From Gammaproteobacteria bacterium (GTDB taxonomy: Bacteria > Pseudomonadota > Gammaproteobacteria > DRJJ01), in the NCBI GenBank assembly GCA_011052255.1, contig DRJJ01000234.1:1-6445 (forward strand): 6,445 nucleotides of DNA, given 5' to 3'. The translations under genes were made by a program, and so were the position numbers. Shown in pieces: positions 1 to 5,817 of the stretch; the first letter of the stretch is position 1, and every line of letters starts with the position of its first letter. Under the pieces are notes generated by a model. The model was not told where the DNA came from, ran no database searches, and worked only from the letters and a program-made list of their open reading frames with translations.

Positions 1-172
1 AACCATGAACCAGTTGCAGCGGGTGCCCCAACACACCCAGATCGCGCATACCCTGCAAGATAGCCTGTTCGGGTTCCATTGGTGTTGACAATACCTTGTG
101 CACACGCAAGCGGCCTTCAACAGCCAACACGAAATCGGTAAATGTCCCGCCAGTATCAACGCCTAACCACAT
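1..172 (-). CDS. Hydantoinase/5-oxoprolinase family protein, N-terminal fragment (partial)
   Basis: The first 57 codons of a minus-strand gene are visible; the rest lies beyond the left edge. The protein opens MWLGVDTGGTFTDFVL, the glycine-rich nucleotide-binding loop typical of the N-terminal hydantoinase A/oxoprolinase domain (actin-like ATPase fold). It continues with VHKVLSTP around residues 27-34, EPEQAIL around 37-43, and a terminal LVHG that matches the start of the family's conserved HGTT region. Members of this family carry out ATP-dependent cleavage of cyclic amides such as hydantoins or 5-oxoproline, or related carboxylase reactions; the substrate cannot be told from this fragment. 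The ATG at 172 is chosen because it places the loop at the extreme N-terminus, as usual for the family. Only a weak AAGG (184-187) lies upstream, 11 nt from the start. The gene is divergent from the ABC operon, with the palindromic element between them. Confidence 0.88.
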   Translation of the reverse strand, partial: MWLGVDTGGTFTDFVLAVEGRLRVHKVLSTPMEPEQAILQGMRDLGVLGHPLQLVHG

Positions 173-217
173 GGTTTTTGCTGCCTTGCTATTTAACTGA
201 ACCCAAATGATTCAGAT

Positions 218-223
218 ATTATA
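218..223 (-). promoter_or_regulatory. Candidate -10 box for the hydantoinase-family gene
   Basis: The minus strand reads TATAAT, a perfect sigma-70 -10 hexamer, about 46 bp upstream of the start at 172. It lies only 3 bp outside the palindromic element, so any -35 contact would fall inside the element's left arm. At 15-18 bp spacing I see no good TTGACA match. The call therefore rests on the -10 alone and on its position between two divergent genes. Confidence 0.33.
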
Positions 224-226
224 TGG

Positions 227-344
227 GTACATGGGGCATGCGATATGCTTTTCCATGACCGTTGGCGGCAAGGACGCCGCCATCGAGCGTACAGGGATGT
301 ATTCACAGCGCGTCATGGGAAAGCATATCGCATGCCCCATGTAC
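227..344. repeat. 118-bp palindromic intergenic element (MITE-like or dispersed repeat)
   Basis: The arms at 227-259 and 312-344 are 33-bp inverted repeats that pair throughout except for one T·G at 252/319. The outer ends are GTACATGGGGCATG on one side and its exact complement on the other. The 52-nt centre (260-311) contains a nested hairpin, GGCGGC (264-269) with GCCGCC (276-281) around a 6-nt loop, followed by an unpaired stretch that includes ACAGGGATGTATTCACAG. That last stretch resembles, from memory, sequence I associate with repeated intergenic elements of several gammaproteobacteria; I could not check this. There is no coding capacity, so if mobile it would depend on a transposase elsewhere. 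Near-identical arms suggest recent insertion or selection on structure. The ends can be read as CATGGGG termini flanked by TA, which is also consistent with a TA target duplication. As plus-strand RNA it would form a very strong hairpin followed by five U's (345-349), a terminator-like arrangement. Confidence 0.8.
264..281. repeat. Nested GC-rich hairpin inside the palindromic element
   Basis: GGCGGC at 264-269 is perfectly complementary to GCCGCC at 276-281 with AAGGAC as the loop. With the outer 33-bp stem closed, this gives a side hairpin near the 5' side of the 52-nt central region and leaves 282-311 mostly single-stranded. The pairing is seen directly in the sequence; any function is unknown. 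Confidence 0.7.
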
Positions 345-349
345 TTTTT

Positions 350-359
350 AGTAATTACT
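350..359. promoter_or_regulatory. Perfect 10-bp palindrome upstream of the ABC operon
   Basis: AGTAATTACT is its own reverse complement and sits 10 bp before the first possible start of the ABC ATPase gene, in the AT-rich strip between the large palindromic element and the gene. Its position would suit a small operator or part of a promoter region. It is short and AT-rich, so chance is a real alternative, and no second copy was noticed in the window. Confidence 0.22.
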
Positions 360-369
360 TATTTAATTC

Positions 370-1317
370 ATGCATAATAGCATCATGAATACGGAAGCAG
401 ATCTGCAAGCACGAGGCTTATGCTATCGCTACGAAGATAAAATCGCGGTCGAGGCGCTGGACATCTCGTTGCAGGCAGGCGATATTCTTGGTTTTCTGGG
501 ACCTAACGGTGCCGGTAAAACCACCACACTGAATATGCTTAGCGGCTGCCTGCGACCGGTTGCCGGCCAGATACGGCTGTGCGGCCTGGACATGCAGCGC
601 TCGGCCCGACAGGCACGAGCCCATCTGGGTTATGCACCGGAAATACCCCCTCTTTACCCTGACCTGCAGGTACGTGAATATCTGCGCTTTACCGCACAAT
701 TACGCCGGGTAACAACCAGCCAGCTCACTGCTGCAGTGCAACGCGTACTGTCAGACTACGACTTACAGGCCGTTGCCCATCAGCGCATTGATACGCTATC
801 CAAGGGCTACCGACAACGACTGGGCCTCGCACAGGCCATCGTTCACGATCCGGATGTGATCATACTGGACGAACCCACCGATGGCCTGGACCCGAGCCAG
901 ATACGCCGCACACGCGAATTAATCCGCACACTGGGCAAAAAACGGGCGGTACTGATATCCAGCCACAACCTGTCGGAGATCGAAGCGACCTGCACCCGGG
1001 TGCAAATTCTTCAACACGGGCGCAGCGTATACAGTGCTCGCATGGATGACTCTATAGAAGCACCCGTATCAACCCTGGTCGCGTTCCAGCAAACGCCGGA
1101 TCTGCGCGCGCTCTCGGCATTGCCAGGCATTGCTTCCTGTGAACCACTGTCAGACAAACGAATCCGTCTACATCACCAGGCAGGCTTTAACACTGCTCCG
1201 CTAGTGCAGCTTTCCAGTCAGTCACAATGGGGGCTGGTTTTGTTGCAACCGGAAACCCGGGGACTTGAGGATATTTTTATCGACATCACCACCGGTCGCA
1301 CGGAATATGCCGCATGA
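370..1317 (+). CDS. ABC transporter ATP-binding protein (GldA/NosF-like)
   Basis: This is the cytoplasmic ATPase subunit of an ABC-2 type transporter, 315 aa. In order it shows Walker A GPNGAGKT (44-51), the segment LGYAPEIPPLYPDLQV (86-101) where this subfamily carries Glu in place of the usual Q-loop Gln, the signature LSKGY (143-147, for LSGGQ), Walker B VIILDEP (163-169) with a D-loop DGLDP (171-175), and the switch histidine in SSHN (His199). A C-terminal extension from about residue 235, ending in the LEDIFIDIT motif, is typical of ATPases paired with ABC-2 permeases. The start is uncertain: ATG at 370 or ATG at 385 (Met6). Neither has a Shine-Dalgarno sequence, and conserved sequence begins only around residue 13. 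The stop overlaps the permease start by 4 bp (ATGA), so the two are translationally coupled. The substrate is unknown. Confidence 0.93.
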   Translation: MHNSIMNTEADLQARGLCYRYEDKIAVEALDISLQAGDILGFLGPNGAGKTTTLNMLSGCLRPVAGQIRLCGLDMQRSARQARAHLGYAPEIPPLYPDLQVREYLRFTAQLRRVTTSQLTAAVQRVLSDYDLQAVAHQRIDTLSKGYRQRLGLAQAIVHDPDVIILDEPTDGLDPSQIRRTRELIRTLGKKRAVLISSHNLSEIEATCTRVQILQHGRSVYSARMDDSIEAPVSTLVAFQQTPDLRALSALPGIASCEPLSDKRIRLHHQAGFNTAPLVQLSSQSQWGLVLLQPETRGLEDIFIDITTGRTEYAA

Positions 1318-2063
1318 TCCGCACACTGGCTGCTATGGAATGGAAACGCCTGTTCCGCTCACCACTGGGCTGGGTGGTACTCGCGGCAGCACAACTGGGA
1401 CAGGGCCTGGTGTTTGTACAACTGGTCGAAACCTACCAGCGAAACCCGGCCGCGGCGGCCCACAATGGCGCTACCTATCAGGTAGCCAGTCTGGCACTTG
1501 CCAGTAGCGGTTACATCGCCCTGCTGGCGATACCACTCATCAGTATGCGCCTGATCAGCGAGGAGCGTCGTTTACACAGCCTGCCATTACTGCAGTCATC
1601 ACCACTCAGTTCGCTGCAAATTGTCCTTGGCAAATACCTTGGAATCAGTGCCTACGCAATCCTGCTGCCGCTATTCAGCCTGGTCATGGCACTTAGCCTG
1701 ATTGGTTCTACCCAACTGGACTTCGGACTACTTGCAACCTCAAGTCTGGGCAGCATCCTGCTGATATGCGCATACGCAGCTATCGGCCTGTTCTGTTCCA
1801 GTACCACCCGTTCACCATCACTGGCAGCCATTTCGTGCCTGACGATATTGATCCTGCTATGGAGTACCACTGTATTTCATAGCGGTATCCGTCAGCTGGA
1901 CAAGCTCATGCAGCTAATCAGCTGGCCGGAACACCTGCAGCCGTTGTTGCAGGGAGTGGTAGACACTCGTAACCTGTTTTTTTTCCTGTTTGTGATCATC
2001 CTGTTTCTGGGACTAAGCGTGTTACAGCTGGAAAATCTGCGTAATCGTGGTGGGGGCGACTAA
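1314..2063 (+). CDS. ABC-2 type permease subunit (GldF-like)
   Basis: A 249-aa hydrophobic protein with about six membrane segments, roughly at 19-38, 60-80, 105-130, 137-160, 169-188 and 222-239. Between the second and third is the family motif SEERR (82-86) followed by PLLQSSPLSSLQIVLGKYLG, the cytoplasmic region that ABC-2 membrane subunits use to contact the ATPase. It should form the inner-membrane pore or extruder, probably as a dimer, with the upstream ATPase. The start is fixed by the ATGA overlap and by GGAA at 1302-1305, 8 nt upstream. The stop codon shares one base with the next ATG (TAATG). Length and gene order match the GldF position in GldA/F/G-type cassettes; the substrate cannot be inferred. 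Confidence 0.9.
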   Translation: MIRTLAAMEWKRLFRSPLGWVVLAAAQLGQGLVFVQLVETYQRNPAAAAHNGATYQVASLALASSGYIALLAIPLISMRLISEERRLHSLPLLQSSPLSSLQIVLGKYLGISAYAILLPLFSLVMALSLIGSTQLDFGLLATSSLGSILLICAYAAIGLFCSSTTRSPSLAAISCLTILILLWSTTVFHSGIRQLDKLMQLISWPEHLQPLLQGVVDTRNLFFFLFVIILFLGLSVLQLENLRNRGGGD

Positions 2064-3385
2064 TGCAGGCCAGACAAAAAAACCTTGTGCAACGTCTGCT
2101 ACTGATACTGGTTATACTCGGGCTGTTTGCCCTGAGTCAACTGGCTGGCTGGCACGGTGACTGGTCACGTAATCAGGGTAATCTGCTCGACGCACAAACG
2201 ATAGACCTGCTTAAACGACTGCCTGGAAAGCTTGCGTTTACCGCCCTGCTCGATGATGATGTCCGCTTGCGCGATAGTCTGAACACTTTATTTCAACGTT
2301 ACAAAAAGATTAAACCTGATATTAAAATACGCCTGTTACGGGCGATTGAGCAACCCGCCCTGTTACGCAAATACCAGCTGGATCGCTTTGGTGGTCTGGT
2401 GGTTGAATATCAACAGCGCAGTGAAATACTCAAATCTGTTGATGAACCCCGCCTCACTAACGCACTGTACCGTCTGTTCCAGGAAGATGAACAGTGGCTG
2501 GTAATACTGTCGGAAAACGCAACCGAGAAGCTGATTGAAAACAGCCCTCTGGCGCTGCAACGCATGCGCCATGACCTGCAACGACAGGGCATCAACATAC
2601 AAATCCTGAACAGTGATAAATTTACCACTATCCCCGACAACACCACAGTCGTGATACAACGTAGCATACTGCCAAAGCTTTCCAGCATACGTCGAACCAT
2701 GCTAAAGGATTATCTGCAACGCGGTGGTAACCTGCTGTGGCTACTCGAGCCCGGACAAACTGATGAATGCGAAACCCTGCAAACGCTACTCAACATAAGT
2801 TGTTTACCTGGTACCCTGATCAGTTCACGTACTACCAAACTGGGCCTCAGTGACCCGTCAGTACTGGTACTACCGATCGGACTTACTAAACATCCCATAA
2901 TGGACGGCCTGAAAAACCCCGTCATATTAATCGGTGCACTCGCTCTGGATGCCTCCCGTGCCAGCGGCTGGCAAGCCAAACCCTTTTTACAGACTGATCC
3001 GCAGACCTGGACAGAAACATCAGAGCTGGATCAACCACCATTAAAGTATGAACCCGATCTCGGCGAGCAGGCTGGCGCCCTGAGTGTGGGGCTGGTGTTG
3101 CAGCGTAGCCGTGCAAATGGCGGCATGCAACGTGTACTGGTCATCGGTGATAGTGATTTTCTGAACGACAGTTACATTGACAATGGCGCCAATCGCGAAC
3201 TGACTCAGCGTATCATTCGCTGGCTGACGCAGGCCGACACCCTGATCAGCCTGAAAAGCGCAACCCTACCTGACCGTGTCATGACGCTCACCGACAGCCA
3301 TGCCTGGCTGATACAATACGGCTTCCCCTACCTGCTACCGTTGCTACTGTTACTGGCCGGCACACGTATGTTCATCCGCAGATAG
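2063..3385 (+). CDS. GldG-like ABC transporter auxiliary subunit (membrane-anchored periplasmic protein)
   Basis: A 440-aa protein with one membrane segment at each end (about 11-29 and 418-437) and a large soluble middle, expected to face the periplasm. This is the architecture of the GldG/ABC auxiliary family found after GldA/F-type genes. Recognisable segments are the early region LLDAQTIDLLKRLPGKLAFTAL (split about 41-62), LTNALYRL (131-138), and GGNLLWLLEPG (221-231), which matches the family's GGxLLxLxDP-type motif. A late VLVIGDSDFLND (about 359-370) is also typical of these proteins. The GHGE-type motif many members show after the first domain appears here as SENATEK (149-155). The start ATG overlaps the permease stop by 1 bp, with GGGGG at 2052-2056 six nt upstream. 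Despite the name, the family is widespread in non-gliding bacteria; a gliding role should not be assumed. Confidence 0.86.
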   Translation: MQARQKNLVQRLLLILVILGLFALSQLAGWHGDWSRNQGNLLDAQTIDLLKRLPGKLAFTALLDDDVRLRDSLNTLFQRYKKIKPDIKIRLLRAIEQPALLRKYQLDRFGGLVVEYQQRSEILKSVDEPRLTNALYRLFQEDEQWLVILSENATEKLIENSPLALQRMRHDLQRQGINIQILNSDKFTTIPDNTTVVIQRSILPKLSSIRRTMLKDYLQRGGNLLWLLEPGQTDECETLQTLLNISCLPGTLISSRTTKLGLSDPSVLVLPIGLTKHPIMDGLKNPVILIGALALDASRASGWQAKPFLQTDPQTWTETSELDQPPLKYEPDLGEQAGALSVGLVLQRSRANGGMQRVLVIGDSDFLNDSYIDNGANRELTQRIIRWLTQADTLISLKSATLPDRVMTLTDSHAWLIQYGFPYLLPLLLLLAGTRMFIRR

Positions 3386-3390
3386 GCCCC

Positions 3391-4206
3391 ATGCCCGAGC
3401 TACCGGAAGTTGAAACCACACGGCGCGGCATAGAGCCTCACATTAAAGGACAGCAGATACAGACACTGATCATCCGTGATCACCGCTTACGCTGGCCGAT
3501 AAACCCCGAACTACCTGCCATACTGAAACAGGCCACCATTAGAAAGGTACAGCGACGGGCAAAATACCTGTTGCTGGACTGCGGACATGGCACCTTGATC
3601 ATCCATCTGGGCATGTCCGGTAGCCTGCGTATCCTGGATGCCAGCCTGACTGCAAAAAAGCATGATCACGTTGACATTGTCTTCAGTAACGGGCAATGCC
3701 TGCGCTTCCATGATCCGAGACGTTTTGGCGCCCTGTTATGGACCACAGAAAAAGCACTGGATCATCCCCGTCTGATCGGACTTGGACCAGAGCCTCTATC
3801 CGATGCATTTAATGTTGACTGGCTACAGGACAGGGCACGAGGGCGAAAACAGGCCATAAAAACATTCATTATGGACAGCCGGATAGTAGTCGGCGTGGGC
3901 AACATATACGCCAGTGAGGTCCTGTTCCTGGCCGGTATTCACCCGTCTCGCGCCGCTGGTCGGATAGCCACTGCACGTTACACGAAGCTGGTTGATGCGA
4001 TCAAGCAAGTATTATCAGAGGCCATCGCGCAGGGTGGTACCACCCTGCGTGACTTTACCAACAGTGACGGTAAACCGGGCTATTTCGCGCAGTCCCTGAA
4101 TGTATATGGCCGTGCAGGACATGCCTGCAAGCACTGCGGCAAGACCATCAAGCAGCTACAACAGGGGCAGCGTTCAACATACTACTGCGGGCATTGCCAG
4201 CATTAA
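3391..4206 (+). CDS. mutM: Formamidopyrimidine/8-oxoguanine DNA glycosylase (Fpg, MutM)
   Basis: A complete 271-aa bifunctional DNA glycosylase/AP lyase for base excision repair, removing 8-oxoguanine and formamidopyrimidines. It begins MPELPEVET, so after Met removal the catalytic N-terminal proline and adjacent Glu are in place. Lys58 lies in RRAKYLLLD. The lesion-stabilising Met is in HLGMSG (Met75), and the DPRRFG loop (108-113) supplies the Arg and Phe wedge residues. The helix-two-turn-helix is VGVGNIYASEVLFLAGIHP (167-185). The C-terminal zinc finger has Cys246, Cys249, Cys266 and Cys269 (CxxC-x16-CxxC) and Arg261 at its tip. Length matches the E. coli enzyme (269 aa). It starts 5 bp after the GldG-like stop with only a weak Shine-Dalgarno, suggesting coupling to the ABC operon. 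All key residues look intact. Confidence 0.98.
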   Translation: MPELPEVETTRRGIEPHIKGQQIQTLIIRDHRLRWPINPELPAILKQATIRKVQRRAKYLLLDCGHGTLIIHLGMSGSLRILDASLTAKKHDHVDIVFSNGQCLRFHDPRRFGALLWTTEKALDHPRLIGLGPEPLSDAFNVDWLQDRARGRKQAIKTFIMDSRIVVGVGNIYASEVLFLAGIHPSRAAGRIATARYTKLVDAIKQVLSEAIAQGGTTLRDFTNSDGKPGYFAQSLNVYGRAGHACKHCGKTIKQLQQGQRSTYYCGHCQH

Positions 4207-4253
4207 ACATTATTATATATATGGTTTTTGTTTATCCGATACCGAATGTCATG

Positions 4254-4259
4254 TAAAAT
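4254..4259 (+). promoter_or_regulatory. Candidate -10 box for the S24-like gene
   Basis: TAAAAT, matching TATAAT at five of six positions, lies in the AT-rich 84-bp gap after mutM and about 31 bp before the GTG start at 4291. The best upstream partner at 17-bp spacing is TTTATC (4231-4236), a poor -35; TTGTTT at 4228-4233 is closer to consensus but spaced 20 bp. No LexA-type operator (CTG-N10-CAG with AT-rich core) was found here. Read-through from mutM is the alternative. Confidence 0.3.
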
Positions 4260-4276
4260 ACCTGACTGAAACGATC

Positions 4277-4281
4277 AGAGG
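4277..4281 (+). promoter_or_regulatory. Ribosome binding site selecting the GTG start of the S24-like gene
   Basis: AGAGG lies 9 nt before the GTG at 4291 and 18 nt before the next in-frame ATG at 4300. The spacing favours the GTG start. A competing ATG at 4283 in another frame stops after three codons (ATG GTG ATG TGA), with its stop overlapping the GTG start, so it could at most act as a tiny leader peptide. Confidence 0.5.
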
Positions 4282-4290
4282 TATGGTGAT

Positions 4291-4635
4291 GTGACTGAAA
4301 TGGATAAAACATACGGCGATGAAGGCGGTTGTTCTGCCAGAGCCCCGTACGCACTCCAGGTTCTGGGAGATGATATGGAACCCGAGTTCATGGATGAGGC
4401 CATTATCATTGTTGACCCGAACGTACCCCTGTTCAACAAGGCCTATGTGGTCATCGACTACGATGGCGAAACCACCTTTCGACAGTTTGTGGTACGGGAA
4501 GAAAAACACTATCTGATCGCGCTGAAAGACGGATCGGCTGTTGAGTTAAGCAGTGAATACAACCTGCGTGGCGTGGTCACACAGCAAGCAAGAAGCCGAA
4601 AAAACGGCCTGAAAAAAGCCAGACATTATGTTTAG
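4291..4635 (+). CDS. Small S24/LexA-fold protein, apparently non-catalytic
   Basis: A 114-aa protein consisting essentially of one LexA C-terminal-type (S24) domain without a helix-turn-helix. The core YALQVLGDDMEPEFMDEAIIIVDPN (split about 20-44) aligns with the LexA/UmuD segment that contains the nucleophilic Ser in GDSM; here that position is Asp28 (GDDM). The segment GETTFRQFVV (59-68) aligns with the strand carrying the general-base Lys in LexA (VTVKRL); here it is Arg64. Both halves of the Ser-Lys dyad thus appear replaced, so self-cleavage or peptidase activity is unlikely. The C-terminus is basic (RSRKNGLKKARHYV). From memory, similar short stand-alone S24 proteins with FRQ occur in beta- and gammaproteobacteria, often retaining GDSM; I could not verify this. 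GTG start supported by AGAGG upstream; ATG at 4300 is the alternative. The role is unknown. Confidence 0.8.
   Translation: MTEMDKTYGDEGGCSARAPYALQVLGDDMEPEFMDEAIIIVDPNVPLFNKAYVVIDYDGETTFRQFVVREEKHYLIALKDGSAVELSSEYNLRGVVTQQARSRKNGLKKARHYV
4599..4620 (-). terminator. Weak candidate intrinsic terminator for lptF
   Basis: Reading the minus strand downstream of the lptF stop, GGCT (4620-4617) can pair with GGCC (4609-4606), giving three G-C pairs and one U·G around a 7-nt loop, followed by a G and six T's (4604-4599). It lies inside the 3' end of the convergent S24-like gene, as it must given the 8-bp gap. The stem is short, so this is only a candidate; a second hairpin, GCCG/CGGC around the same T run, competes with it. 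Confidence 0.28.
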
Positions 4636-4643
4636 TATAACGA

Positions 4644-5750
4644 TCAGGCTGTCTTTTGTACCCGCCCTTTAGTAGAACCGGTACGCAAACGGGGATAACC
4701 ATACTGTCGCATCATCAGCACCAGACTCAGCAGGATAAACAGACCGTGAACCAGATTCATGCCAAGCTCGACCGGCAGGACTGACCGACCCACCCAGCTT
4801 TTCCCCAGCGCCATTAGATTCAAATAGACAATAAATAGTAATATGCCAAATATCAGCGTGGTAAAACTGTCACTGCGCGGACGTAACCGTGACATGGCAG
4901 GAGCCAGCAAGGCTAGCACCAGAATGCTGATCGGCGTGGCTATACGCCACTGTAGTTCAGCCTTGTCAAACAGAGTATTCGATGCCCATAGTTCAGAAGT
5001 ATTTCTCTCGGCACGGCGTTGCAGGCGTTGCTGCAGTTCAGGAGCAGCAAGCTGCACACTATGACGGCCAAAATGCATTACCTTGTATCCGGCCTGCCCG
5101 GGAACACCGTCATAACGATAGCCATTAATCAATGTCAGCACGCGTTGTCCGGTTTCCTTGTTATCTTCCAGTTCACCCATGGGCGATGACAACAATATTG
5201 GTCGGCCATGCAGTCTCATACGAATAAAAATATTCTCCAGACCACCTTGCTCATCCAGATTTTCGACATAAATAACCCTGCCTTTCTGTTTGTTGTGCCG
5301 AAACTGTCCCGCTGTGATGCCTCCCAGTTCCAGGTCACGTTGTGCCTGGCGCAACATTTCAGCTTCAAGCTGCGAGGTATGCGGCACAACCACCAGTGAC
5401 ATCCAGCCAAGCAGTATCGCCAGCGGTACGGCCAGCATAAAAACCGGCTTATAGACATGAGCCGGTGCCAGCCCGCAGGCAGCCATCGCAATCAGCTCAC
5501 TATCACGATGCAGGCGTCCCATGACCATCAGGATAGATATAAACAACGCGATAGGCAGTAACAGAATAACGTACTTGACTACCTTCAAGCCCAGCAGAGA
5601 AAACAGCGCAGCTCCGGTCAGATCACCGGTGGCGACATCCGCCAGATAATGAACCAGACGATTACTCAGAAAAATAACCAGTAATACCAGCACAACAGCC
5701 AGCAAGGTTATGCTTATTTCACGTATCAGATAGCGGTCAAGGACACGCAT
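4644..5750 (-). CDS. lptF: LPS export ABC transporter permease LptF
   Basis: A 368-aa inner-membrane permease of the LptB2FG complex, which extracts lipopolysaccharide from the inner membrane and passes it to the LptC/A bridge. The layout is the family's: three N-terminal membrane segments (about 12-36, 55-79, 100-123), a periplasmic beta-jellyroll (about 124-268), and three C-terminal segments (about 270-288, 297-316, 327-347). LptF rather than LptG is indicated by the start RYLIREISITLLAV, by GRLHRDSELIAMAACGL (78-94), which is the coupling region facing LptB, by the ITAGQF segment (145-150), and by ELQWRIATPIS (265-275). E. coli LptF is 366 aa. The start at 5750 has GAAGG (5762-5758) 7 nt upstream. 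lptG, usually immediately downstream, is absent: the next gene is the convergent S24-like gene 8 bp away. Confidence 0.96.
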   Translation of the reverse strand: MRVLDRYLIREISITLLAVVLVLLVIFLSNRLVHYLADVATGDLTGAALFSLLGLKVVKYVILLLPIALFISILMVMGRLHRDSELIAMAACGLAPAHVYKPVFMLAVPLAILLGWMSLVVVPHTSQLEAEMLRQAQRDLELGGITAGQFRHNKQKGRVIYVENLDEQGGLENIFIRMRLHGRPILLSSPMGELEDNKETGQRVLTLINGYRYDGVPGQAGYKVMHFGRHSVQLAAPELQQRLQRRAERNTSELWASNTLFDKAELQWRIATPISILVLALLAPAMSRLRPRSDSFTTLIFGILLFIVYLNLMALGKSWVGRSVLPVELGMNLVHGLFILLSLVLMMRQYGYPRLRTGSTKGRVQKTA

Positions 5751-5817
5751 AGTGCAACCTTCATAAGCTTGATTATCATCAGTCTAACATGAACACCTGA
5801 ACCTGAACGGCAATACC

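Noticed and set aside
227..349. Palindrome interpreted as a simple rho-independent terminator
   Set aside because: The stem is followed by five T's, but no plus-strand gene lies upstream within the window, the arms are far longer than usual, and the loop is 52 nt with internal structure. A mobile or structured repeat explains it better.
418..699. Minus-strand open frame of 93 codons opposite the ABC ATPase
   Set aside because: It lies entirely within the well-supported ATPase gene on the other strand, and its product shows no recognisable domain.
1265..1507. Plus-strand open frame of 80 codons spanning the ATPase/permease junction
   Set aside because: It is an out-of-frame reading of two recognisable genes; its Gly/Thr-rich translation has no domain character.
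2363..3116. Several minus-strand open frames (64-98 codons) opposite the GldG-like gene
   Set aside because: All are antisense shadows of a coherent 440-aa protein with clear membrane anchors and motifs.
4207..4290. SOS/LexA operator upstream of the S24-like gene
   Set aside because: The AT-rich stretch TATTATATATATGG looked suggestive, but there is no CTG...CAG arrangement at the required spacing; CTGA-N5-TCAG at 4266-4278 is too short to call.
4100..4294. Plus-strand open frame of 64 codons from inside mutM to the S24-like start
   Set aside because: It overlaps the mutM zinc-finger coding region in another frame and has no ribosome site; its last codons (ATG GTG ATG TGA) merely overlap the real GTG start.
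4249..4509. Minus-strand open frame of 86 codons opposite the S24-like gene
   Set aside because: Antisense to a recognisable S24-fold protein, with no domain of its own.
5772..5801. Possible lptF promoter: GATAAT (5772-5777) with TTCAGG (5796-5801), 18-bp spacing, minus strand
   Set aside because: The -35 is poor, and transcription would begin only about 15 nt before the start, almost on the ribosome site; too weak to annotate.
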